From Emiliania huxleyi CCMP1516 (lineage: Eukaryota; Haptophyta; Isochrysidales; Noelaerhabdaceae), in NCBI RefSeq assembly GCF_000372725.1, contig NW_005198244.1, positions 1,429,841-1,493,840 of the forward strand: a stretch of 64,000 nucleotides of DNA, given 5' to 3'. Of this stretch, positions 10,229 through 18,850 are shown one piece after another (the first letter of the stretch is position 1; each line of letters starts with the position of its first letter). Below the pieces are notes generated by a model, which saw only the letters and a list, made by a program, of their open reading frames with translations, was not told the origin of the DNA and did not search any database. A program made the translations under genes and the position numbers.

Positions 10229-10891
10229 CTTTCGAGTTGTAGGTATAGCGTCGAGTTGATATGGCTGCAGTGCACAGCCACGACGGCGAGGCGCCCGAGA
10301 CGCTCACCGTCAGCACCCTCGGGTGGGGAGAGGCGACCATTGGAGGGTTTTGTGTAAATGTGATGAGGGCGCCCTGGCAGTGATCGATGCTCCGAAGAGA
10401 GAGACCAGCTGGCTGCTAGTCTGCGTTTCTTTTTTACGCCCGGATCGACAGAGAGTTCAGCACGTGTACACCCCCGCAGCACCCCCGTCTGTTCCGCGTC
10501 AACTCTTTCGTGCATTCGCGACAGCGGAGTTCGCGACTGAGAGCTGCCGCAGACGGACAGCGCTGTGGTTGGTATCTCGTCTGCCACCCAGATCCCAGAC
10601 CCGGCATACCCGAAGAAGAAAAGCCGGCCGCTGGCGGAGGGGAAGCGGATCGCAGTGCAGGTGTCTCGGTTTTGTGTAGGACCGGGCTCCCTTTTGTTTT
10701 CCCGGTTGCCTGAAAAGGCGCGAAAATTGGGTCTTTCGCGCCTCGTTGCTCGTTGTGCCTGCCTGCTACCCGTTTTCCGATGAGCTTGCTGTGTGTCCTC
10801 AACGCCGCCAGCGCCACGACGCGCCATCCACAGGCGGCGCACGCAGCCGCGCGGGCGGGCGGATCGCGCGGCGCTCCGCCACGCCCCCCAC
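10229..10891. repeat. Inverted duplicate of the 6.2-6.9 kb bidirectional promoter and gene starts
   Basis: Read on the minus strand, this segment matches 6214-6861 nearly base for base, with scattered substitutions and small indels. It includes the first codons of the GNAT gene (MVASPHPRVLTVSVSG on the minus strand) and of the IQ gene (MSLLCVLNAA on the plus strand), with the promoter between. The GNAT copy breaks inside the zinc finger, where a short local duplication is inserted after WLCTA. The IQ copy breaks after about 30 codons. No downstream coding sequence of either gene follows, so these are promoter-plus-first-exon fragments. Confidence 0.9.
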
Positions 10892-11232
10892 ACGTGCAGC
10901 ACCTCAGCTTTACCAAGTCGCCGACCCAAGTCGCGCGCTGTGGTCTGTGCGGTGTGAATGAAGGCGACCCCGACGCCCGACCCGGACCGCGACCGACTTC
11001 CCGGACTCCAGACAGAGTCGAGACACTGCGCGGAGTGCGGCACCGACCGACCGACCCCCTTTCCGCCTAGGGTCGCCCATGAGTCGCTCGCAAAATCCCG
11101 CACAAACCACAATCTTTGGACGTAGTGCCGCTGCCGGCGAGCACGCACAAAATAATGGCAAAACCCTGCTGTTGCCACGCTTGCTCCAAGAACGAGATCC
11201 GAGCCAGAAACGTCTCCAGCCAGCCGTTGCGC

Positions 11233-12119
11233 CTGAGGGAGGGTGTAGAGGATGTAGAGTGTAGAGCGCTGTAGAGCTGTAGAGCTGTAGAGCGCTGTAG
11301 AGCTGTAGAGCTCTACATCCGCCGCGTGACGAAGCGCGTGCGTTGTAGAGCGATGTAGAGGCGCTCTACAACGTGAAATCTCTACAACAAACTCTACATC
11401 ATAAGCGGCGAACGAGGCACGGTCGCTCTCCGACATGAGGCGCGTTGCACTTGCCAGTGCTGCCCTGGCCTTCTGTCTGCCCGCCCAATGGGTGGGAGGT
11501 GCCTCTGCTGCTGTGGCATGCCTCACGGCTGCGACTGGCCGGCGCCTCGGCGCGTCAGCTCGGCTCGGCGTAGCGATAGTGGCCAGCGCAACTCGCCTGG
11601 ACTCAACGCTCAGCCAGGAGCTCGCCTCCCGCACACGCGCTTGGCGCGAGTCATGGCGCATGCAACGCGTCTGAATGCTCGCCTCGCCTCGCGCAAATGC
11701 GACCGTCCTCGCAGCCGACAGTCCACCGCCTGCTAAAGAAGCACTGCGACGAATGCGGCACCGGCGACGCATGGCAGGCTGGTCATGACGCAGTTATAGG
11801 GTGTTGTGTGCCATCAGAGTGACTCTCTGTGTGTCAGGGATAGTCAGGGCCGTCCATCAGAGCTCCAGTAAGCTCGGAGACACCCCATTAGTGCGACTCG
11901 GCCTCTTTGAGTCACTGCCTTCCCGGCGGTTTGGCTGGTAGAGCCTCTACAACAAGCTCTACAAACTACAACAAAATCGCGCTCTACATCGCTCTACAAC
12001 GCAGGCGCTTCGTCCCGCGGCGGATGTAGAGCTCTACAGCTCTACAGGGCTCCAGAGCGCTCTACATCTCTACAACTCTACAGCGCTCTACACTCTACAT
12101 CCTCTACACCCTCCCTCAG
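11233..12119. mobile_element. Foldback/MITE element, long inverted repeats, 8-bp target duplication
   Basis: The outer ends are CTGAGGGAGGGTGTAGAGG on the left and its reverse complement on the right. The inverted repeats run about 180-190 bp inward (11233-11410 and about 11940-12119) and are built of degenerate TGTAGAG/GTAGAGC units. The element is flanked by an exact 8-bp direct repeat CGTTGCGC (11225-11232 and 12120-12127), as expected for a target-site duplication. The 530-bp core carries no transposase-like ORF, so this is a non-autonomous element. An 8-bp duplication fits hAT-type transposition, but the termini do not prove the superfamily. Confidence 0.9.
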
Positions 12120-12458
12120 CGTTGCGCCAGGCACGAAAGTCGAAGAGCCGCAGAGCGGTTTCTTCCATCATCGCCAAGGAGAAGAATTAAAACCTAGGTC
12201 TATGAAGAATTACACACACAAATCCCTGTGTGGTGGCGGCGTGCCGTCCTCCCATCCCGCGCTTTTCTTCTTTTATGAAGATTATGGAATTTTGTCCGAC
12301 TTCGACTATTGTTGAGATTACTGTCTTTTGAGCCGTCTATTGCCCCTTCTGTGGTGAGTTGATTCCACTCATTTTCTTCACCCTTGGGACCCCCTCCCAG
12401 CTCAAGGCACGACGGCAAGAACCCAAGGGTGAACTCATTTTCTTGGAAGGAGAAAGAA

Positions 12459-14423
12459 ATGGTGATTGCTGTCGGGCGCTGGATCGCCGCCCGTCCCATG
12501 GCCAAACTCCTAGGCATTGACGCCGTTGACGCGGTGGTCGCGCGCTGTGTGCGCGACGTCGAGGCGATCGACGTGCACACGCACCTCCTCCCGCCGACAC
12601 ACGGCAACCTCCTCCTTTGGGGTATCGACGAGCTCCTCACCTACCACTATCTGGTCGCCGAGCTGTTCATGGTGATGCCATGCGTCTCTGAGGAGGACTC
12701 CGTCTCCGTCGGCGACGCAGCTCCCTCGCCGGACGACTTTTACGGCTGGCCAAAGCCGCGGCAGGCGGAGCTCGTCTTTGAGGAGCTATTTGTGAAGCGG
12801 ACGCCGCTCAGCGAGGCGTGCCGCGGCGTGGTGACGACGCTCAGCCGACTCGGGCGCGGGGAGCAGCTTCGCGCGGCGGTGCGGCTCCCCTCGCGGCCGC
12901 GACTGACCGCGCTGCGCGACTGGTTCGCCGCGCAAGACGCGTCGGACCACCTCGAGCGCGTCTTCCGGCTGTCCAAGCTCAAGTATGCAGGCGCGGGCGC
13001 GGCGGAGCGGAGGCGCGAGCCTGTGAACGGCGCATCTTCACACACCAGCGTTCCAACAGTCATGACCAACATCCCGTTCGCGCCCGAGGAGGCGGAGCAC
13101 TGGACGGCGTCGCCGCAGCCGCCGCTGACGCCGCGGCTCAAGACGGCGCTGCGGGTCGACCCGATGTGCGCAGTGCCACTCGACTCGCGGTGACTGCCCG
13201 CTGGTCCCTCCGGCTCAGCGCCCCTCCTCCCGCTTGCCAGGCTTGTCGGGGACTGGCGCGGCATCTGCTCCGTCCTGCGGCGCGCCTCGCCGCCGCACCC
13301 ACTCTCCATGGAGGGTTGCGTCGCCTACCTCAAGGAGTGGGTGCGGCGCATCCGCCCGATCTACCTCATGGCGTCGACGCCGGCGGGCTTCACGTACACG
13401 CCGACCGCAGCCGGCCCCGCGGCCGTGCGCAAGCAGCCGCCGGCGGGCGGCGGCTCGGCGGCGGAGGAGGGGAGGGGCGGGCAGGAGGGTTCTGGCGGCG
13501 CGTACCCGAGCGCGGCAGAGCTGCTCGCGGCGGGCGCTGCTCGCAGAGATGGCTCGAGATAGACCCGCTATCGCCACGAGATTAGGCGGAGCTGCTCGAA
13601 GGGGCGCTGCTGCGCGTGGCGATGGAGGAGGGCCTCCCGCTGGCGCTCAAGGTGCGGCACACTCACCCCACCCATGCGTGTACCGGGCCGCGCGCTTGCA
13701 ACGCCGCGGGGCTTCTGCTCGTCTCAGGACGTGGAGATGCGGGGGCATGCTCCCCGGCCCGAGACTAGCGCGCGGAGAATCTCACCTTGCGTTGGCCTTA
13801 GGTGGGCGCGGTGCGCGGCGCGAACCCGGCGCTGCAGGCTGGCGGCGACGGCGTCGAGGTGTCGCCGCCTCGGCCGGCTCTGCACAAGCCCACTCCATCT
13901 CGGGAGATCTCGGCTGATCTCGGCTGATCTCGGGCAGGTGTCGCGGCTCGACTGGCTGCGGACTCTCTGCGCGGGGTATCCGTCGGTCAAGTTCCTGGTG
14001 ACGGTCCTCTCGGCGGTGAACCAGCACGAGCTGTGCGTGCTCGCGCGCAAGTTCGGGAACCTGCACGTCTATGGCTGTTGGTGGTTCTGCAACAACCCCT
14101 CCATCATCGAGACCACCACGCGGATGCGGCTCGAGATGCTCGGCACCGCCTTCACCTGCCAACACTCGGACGCGCGGGCGCGAGACAGCAGCTCGCGACC
14201 CTCCGGCACTGCGCCCGCTCCCTCACGCCGCCGGCTATTGCGCGCGCAGGTGCTCGATCAGCTCGTGTACAAGTGGGCGCACTCGCGCGAGGCGGTGACG
14301 CCGGTGCTCGCCGCGCAGTACCGCAAGCTGCTCGAGGCGGGCTGGCCGCTGAGCGAGGCCGACGTCGAGCGCGACGTCGGCCTGCTCTTTGGGGGCGCGT
14401 ACGAGGAGTTCCTCGCAAAGTAA
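12459..14423 (+). CDS. Uronate isomerase-like amidohydrolase, bacterial-type, with introns
   Basis: The protein opens with IDVHTHLLPPTHG and WGIDELLTYHYLVAE, the metal-binding start of the glucuronate isomerase (UxaC) branch of the amidohydrolase superfamily, and ends with KFGNLHVYGCWWFCNNPS and the SDAR/VLDQLVYKWAHSR region. Homologues I know of this subtype are bacterial. They interconvert uronates and ketouronates or act on a related sugar acid; the substrate here is not established. Spliced continuity defines these introns: 12991-13059 (GC-AG), 13166-13240 (GT-AG), 13652-13801 (GT-AG), 13859-13937 (GT-AG) and 14178-14249 (GC-AG), plus one near 13520-13600 whose borders carry a repeated GAGCTGCTCG. 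The ATG at 12459 follows a purine-rich leader; a more upstream start would need a non-ATG codon. A bacterial-like gene with many introns suggests an old transfer. Confidence 0.8.
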
Positions 14424-14491
14424 AATATTCCAGAGGCGGGGCGGGGATGTACAGAGAAAGAAGAAACAGTCAGCCGGCGTGGACGAGTCAG

Positions 14492-14536
14492 CGTTGAGTT
14501 TTTTCTCAGACCACGTGCCTCTTGACATCCGTTCTT
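14492..14536 (-). repeat. Left arm of an inverted repeat flanking the telomere-like region
   Basis: On the minus strand this reads GAACGGATGTC, then AGAGGCACGTGGT, then GAGAAAAA and CAACGC. It matches 16313-16359 on the plus strand with a few changes. Next to it, on the inner side, is a G-rich tract of GTGGGTGGG type (14537-14670); the right arm has a similar tract on its inner side. The two arms enclose the subtelomere-like repeats and CCCTAA arrays. Confidence 0.6.
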
Positions 14537-14949
14537 GAAAAAGTGGGTGGGTGGGTAAACGCTTCGTAGGCCCCGCCCCCGGATGGTGAGTGGGTGGGTG
14601 TGGGGGTGGGGGTCGGGGTGGTGTGACTGTGCTCCCATGTGCGTGCACTCCGACTGTGGTGGGTGGGTGGGTGGGTGGGTGAGGTTTGGTCGTTTCTCTC
14701 TCCCCTTCCTTTGCGCGCGTCTTCGAGGCACAGCTCTCGTCGTTGCCACAGCATGAGATGTCGTTCCTCGCACCGTGCCCACGCGACGGCACCAGCTGAC
14801 CGAGATCGCGCTCCCCGACGGCTGCCGCGTGCCTTACGGGCGGCTTACGGCGCGCTCAACAAGTCATCCGAGGGCGGACTGCTGATTACGCTCGACGAGT
14901 GCGACGCCGCTCTCTAGCAGCTCGAGGCTCTCCGCCGAGCTCGATGACG

Positions 14950-15600
14950 AGGCGGCCGTTATTATCTCCTGTCCTCGGGAGGGCGACGGCGGCGGTGTAG
15001 AGTCGGCGCTCGGCGGCGCGCTCCCGATGGCAAATATTCGCCTCACAGTCAAACACGGCTGCTCACACGCCCAGCCGTGCTCTGGTGCGTCGCTTCTCCT
15101 CTGCCGCCGCCGAGATGTCGAGGCCGGGGCGCACTCATCGACTTGGGCTATTATCTGCCCTCGGGCTGGCGAGGTACTCCCACGCCTCTCGGGGTTTTAG
15201 TCTGGCCGAGTCAACCCGAGATGCTGGGGCGAGCCTCGGCGAGACTGCGTCAGCTGTTCCCACAGCAGGCTGGAAGTACCTCGCCAGCCCTCGGGAGGGC
15301 GGCGGCGGTGGAGTAGGGGCGGCGGCGAGCTCCCGGTTGCAAATACTCGCCTCGCGGTCCAAGATGGCGGCTAGCGCCCCCAACCGTGCACCAGCATGCC
15401 TCTCTAGTCCCGCCTGCCACCCAGATACCGAGGGCAGGGCGCACTCATCGACTTGGGCTATTATCTGCCCTCGGGAGGGCGGCGGCGGCGGTGTAGGGGC
15501 GGCGGCGAGCTCCCGGTTGCAAATACTCGCCTCACTGTCCAAGAGATGGCGGCTCACACGCCCAACCATGCTCTGGTGCGTCGATTGGGTCGCTGCCCGT
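14950..15600 (+). repeat. Degenerate tandem repeat, subtelomere-like
   Basis: Three related blocks are visible (about 14955-15105, 15280-15400, 15470-15595). Each reads CTCGGGAGGGCGGCGGCGG, then a GTGTAGGGGCGGC-type stretch, then CTCCCGGTTGCAAATACTCG or a close variant. Two also carry GCGCACTCATCGACTTGGG followed by CTATTATCTGCCCTCGGG (15129 and 15439). The ORFs running through it change family with every frame and are not genes. The block lies immediately before the telomere-type arrays. Confidence 0.8.
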
Positions 15601-15830
15601 GTCTCTGTCTTATCGGCGGGACGACGACAAGCTACCCCTAACCCTAACCGTGCGGAGCGTGTGGAGGTTAGGTCTCTGCTCGCGCGTCACCTCGAGTCCC
15701 TTCCCACTGCTTGATCCAACCCTTGGCCCTTTGATGTCCAGTGCAGCACATGTACTCTTGGTGTGTGTGCTGTGGGCCCTCCTTGTCTCTGCAATAGACC
15801 GTGTGAGGTAACACCTACCTACCTACCTAC

Positions 15831-15912
15831 CTAACCCTAACCCTAACCCTAACCCTAACCCTAACCCTAACCCTAACCCTAACCCTAACCCTAACCCTAA
15901 CCCTAACCCTAC
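15831..15912 (+). repeat. Telomere-type (CCCTAA)n array 1
   Basis: About thirteen consecutive CCCTAA units, preceded by ACCTACCTACCTACCT (about 15812-15830). CCCTAA on the plus strand is the orientation expected at the left end of a chromosome, with the chromosome lying to the right. Confidence 0.95.
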
Positions 15913-16040
15913 TAACCCTGCCCTAACCCGAAGAACTCTCGGAGCATTCACCGAGAGCTCGCGTCAACGGACCGCTGGTTCTTCCATTCCGACCCGAAGC
16001 GGCCCGTTCTTAGGAGCTGCACAACGGCTTGAACTCTCTG

Positions 16041-16074
16041 ACCCTAACCCTAACCCTAACCCTAACCCTAACCC
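16041..16074 (+). repeat. Telomere-type (CCCTAA)n array 2
   Basis: A second, shorter array in the same orientation, separated from the first by about 130 bp of unique-looking sequence that contains the palindrome-like CTCTCGG...CCGAGAG. It is followed by a G-rich tract and the right arm of the inverted repeat. Confidence 0.95.
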
Positions 16075-16312
16075 CTCGGCTGTGGGTCAGACTGTGTGCT
16101 GTATAAGGCGCGCGAGGCTGGGTGCTTTGCTACCTTGCTTGTGTCTCCCGTGGCCGGAGGATTGGTTGGGTGGTGGGTGGGGGTGGGTCGGTCGGTGTGG
16201 GTGGGTTTCCTCACCGTGAGGTGGGTGGGTGGGGTGGGTGGGTGGTTCCAAGCCTCAGCCGGGCCGCCGTGAGGTGGGTGGTTGGGTGGGGGGCTCAAGA
16301 AGCTCGTGCACG

Positions 16313-16359
16313 TGAACGGATGTCTAGAGGCACGTGGTGTCAGAAAAATAAAAAAACGC
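16313..16359 (+). repeat. Right arm of the inverted repeat flanking the telomere-like region
   Basis: GAACGGATGTC, AGAGGCACGTGGT and CAGAAAAA followed by AACGC: the inverted partner of 14492-14536. A G-rich tract (about 16150-16290, GGGTGGGT-type) lies on its inner side. This is the last non-coding landmark before the gene at 16462. Confidence 0.6.
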
Positions 16360-16461
16360 TAGCGGATCCGGCTTATCACGCTCTCCCCTCTCCGGTCGGT
16401 CTTAGTCGCACGGCCGGAACAAGGCGTTCTTCTCAAGGACCTGTCGAAAGCCCGACGAAAG

Positions 16462-17619
16462 ATGTTTGTCCTTGCCACCGCTGCGCTCGCCGTTGTGGCG
16501 CGCCCGCAGCGTGCGCTCGTCGAGCGCGCGGGCCCACTCGCACCCGCGCCTCCACAACCCGAAGCACTCTTGAGCGACATCTCCAGCGGCGCCACGGTCG
16601 AAAGCGACGGTGACCTCCCTCTGTCAGTCTCGCGTCGGCTCCCGGCATGGGGCACTGAGATCAACGATGGCGTCGACTTCAAGCACGACGGTGACCTCCC
16701 TCCGTCAGTGTCGCGTCGGCTCCCGGCATGGGGCACTGCAGTCAACGATGGCGTCGACTTCAAGCTGATCACGAAGGCCGACAAGGGACACGTTCACGCC
16801 CTCGTCGGCGCCACCTGGTTCGTCTCAGCCTACGGCCTCCTTTTCGACTCGCTCGCTTCGGAACTCGCAGACCCAGGCCATCCGGTCGCACTCGCGCACG
16901 GCATGCACTTGCCCGTCCTCGTGGCCATGGCCGCCGGTGTCGGCGTCTCCATCAGCGGTTTTCCGATGATGCCGCGGTCTCGGATGTTTAGCGCGTATGC
17001 CAAGCAGATGAGCGCGTCGATGCTCAGCACGGCCACGCTCTGCCTGATCGTCGCCGCGAGTGTGTTCGATCCAAGCGAGCTGCCGGCGGCGGATCTGACC
17101 CACGCACTCATCGTCGCGTCGATGTTGGCCCAGAGCGTGGACATTGTTGTCGACCAGAAGCCGTGGAACATCGTGCCGACCGTCACATCCCTCCGCCTGC
17201 AGCTCCCTCCCCCGCCGGTCGTCAAGCTCGCAATGGCCATCAGCCTCGGCTGGTGCGCGATGGCGTTCGGCGTGTACGTCCACTTTGCGGGCGCCGCCAC
17301 GGGGGCTCTCTCCGACCTTTCGGACGTCGATCGCGCCTTTGCCGGCCAGATGGCGCTCGGCCTGGTGATGGGCCCTGCGTCTGAGGCCTTTGTGGGGACG
17401 CTCATCCAGAAGGAGCGCTTCCGCGGCCTAAAAGACGCCAGCCGGCCCTACAAGTTTGTGCACCCGCTGGAGGACGGCCTCTTCCGCCCCAACCACGTGA
17501 TGGAGGCGCTCGAGTTGGCATTCAACGTGCCCGGTCCTCAGATCGCCTGCATAGCGGCGGCGATGGCCACAGGCCACGGCGACTCGGTGCGCCACGTCTT
17601 CCTCCTCCCGTTCGCGTGA
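16462..17619 (+). CDS. Multi-pass membrane protein with 27-aa tandem repeat, family unknown
   Basis: 385 residues in one exon. It opens with MFVLATAALAVVARPQRA, which can act as a signal or plastid-targeting start. Residues about 49-102 are two near-identical 27-residue units starting DGDLPLSVSRRLPAWG and DGDLPPSVSRRLPAWG (DNA units 16606-16686 and 16687-16767). The rest has several hydrophobic helices (ALVGATWFVSAYGLLF, LPVLVAMAAGVGVSI, LAMAISLGWCAMAFGV and others). A long conserved-looking soluble loop occurs around FHPLEDGLFRPNHVMEALE-type sequence near the C-terminus. I do not recognise the family. It is the first gene to the right of the telomere-type arrays. Confidence 0.7.
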   Translation: MFVLATAALAVVARPQRALVERAGPLAPAPPQPEALLSDISSGATVESDGDLPLSVSRRLPAWGTEINDGVDFKHDGDLPPSVSRRLPAWGTAVNDGVDFKLITKADKGHVHALVGATWFVSAYGLLFDSLASELADPGHPVALAHGMHLPVLVAMAAGVGVSISGFPMMPRSRMFSAYAKQMSASMLSTATLCLIVAASVFDPSELPAADLTHALIVASMLAQSVDIVVDQKPWNIVPTVTSLRLQLPPPPVVKLAMAISLGWCAMAFGVYVHFAGAATGALSDLSDVDRAFAGQMALGLVMGPASEAFVGTLIQKERFRGLKDASRPYKFVHPLEDGLFRPNHVMEALELAFNVPGPQIACIAAAMATGHGDSVRHVFLLPFA

Positions 17620-18850
17620 TGGCCACACCAAGAGAGAGAGCCTGTGCCGTACATGCCTGATGTTGGGCACGCCGGGCGGATCCTCGCTCTCTCTCTCCAC
17701 CCCCCCCCCCTCTCTGGCTCTCTCTCTCCTCTTCTCTCCACGTTCTTTCTTTTCGGGTTTTAAGAACATTGTCTATTGATCACGTAAGACGCTTAAAATT
17801 AAGAAGACACTGACGACTGACCACAATATGACTTTGGACCTTTGCGAGAGGTGGCGAGCGGAGCAAGCGCGGTGTAGGCGCGCCCACGCGGCGCAGCGGC
17901 TCTCCCGCGACCATAGCCCCTCCCGCAGCCGCAGCCGTAGCCGCAGCCCCAACTCTTGCTGCTCTTCTAGTGTCGGGTAGTGACCAGGGGGTGAGGGGAC
18001 GGATTGAAGATCCCTCACACCAAGATCGTGCAGGGCGGGGACACATGTCCCTAAATCCCATCTCGTCTCAGAGTTTGACCGTTTTTATTTATTTACCACA
18101 ATATGGGTGCGCGCAGCCAGCCATTCTCGCCTGCGAGAGCGGCTGCGCGTTCAACGGGAGCGTGAATGGGAACTTTGAGGGAGGCGCGGTCCTACTTCGC
18201 TACGACGCTGCGGCGGGCGTGGGGCGTGCACTTTGCGCGCGAGTTCGCGCGGCACCGCCTCCGACGCGTGGTGTTCGTGGGGGCCCCGCGCCGACAGCCG
18301 CGGGCAGGCCTCTCGCGACGGCCGATGGCGACTGGCCGGCGCTCTCGGCGGGCCGGAGTTTGCGGCGCACGCGCTGCGCGTAGGCGGTGCGTGGGCGGGC
18401 GGCCCGCCTGGCCGATGAGCACCGGACGCGAGGGTCGGTCGGCTCCTAACTAACTAGCTGTATCCTGTATATATATTCGCGATCTGCCGGCGTGCGTATG
18501 AGCTCACTAGCTAGAGCTCACACTAGAGGCCGTCATCGCATTCGCCTTCCTGGTACCCAGCGCTGGCTTCTGACTGTCGTTGCTGGTCTCTCCCTTCTCG
18601 ACTGTCTGTGCTTGTGCGTCTTTGGGTCCGGGCTAGGGTCCGGGGTTGTGTTTTTGTGCGCGCGGGCCTTCTAGGCCCGCGGGTAGTCTCACCCCATCCC
18701 CAGGGCCTCCAGGGCTCGCGCCTCAACCTCTCACAGACCAGCGCAAAGCGCCATAGGACGTATTTTCTTCTCAATAACAAGGCTGTGAATGGGAAAGGAA
18801 TTCTCCGGGAACGACACCGACACCCTATCATCGAGACCGGAAGAACGAGC
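17620..18850. other. Intergenic, no supported gene
   Basis: 1.2 kb with CT/GA-rich runs (17680-17750), a CCGCAGCCGTAGCCGCAGCC stretch (about 17927-17946) and a short AT-rich patch near 18465-18480 (TGTATATATATTCGC). Small overlapping ORFs around 18000-18450 have no family features. The last few hundred bases should hold the promoter and 5' UTR of the DNA glycosylase. Confidence 0.4.

Noticed and set aside
10186..11772. 528-codon minus-strand ORF
   Set aside because: It runs through the inverted promoter duplicate and into the foldback element, starts far from any motif and contains the non-coding promoter of the original copy.
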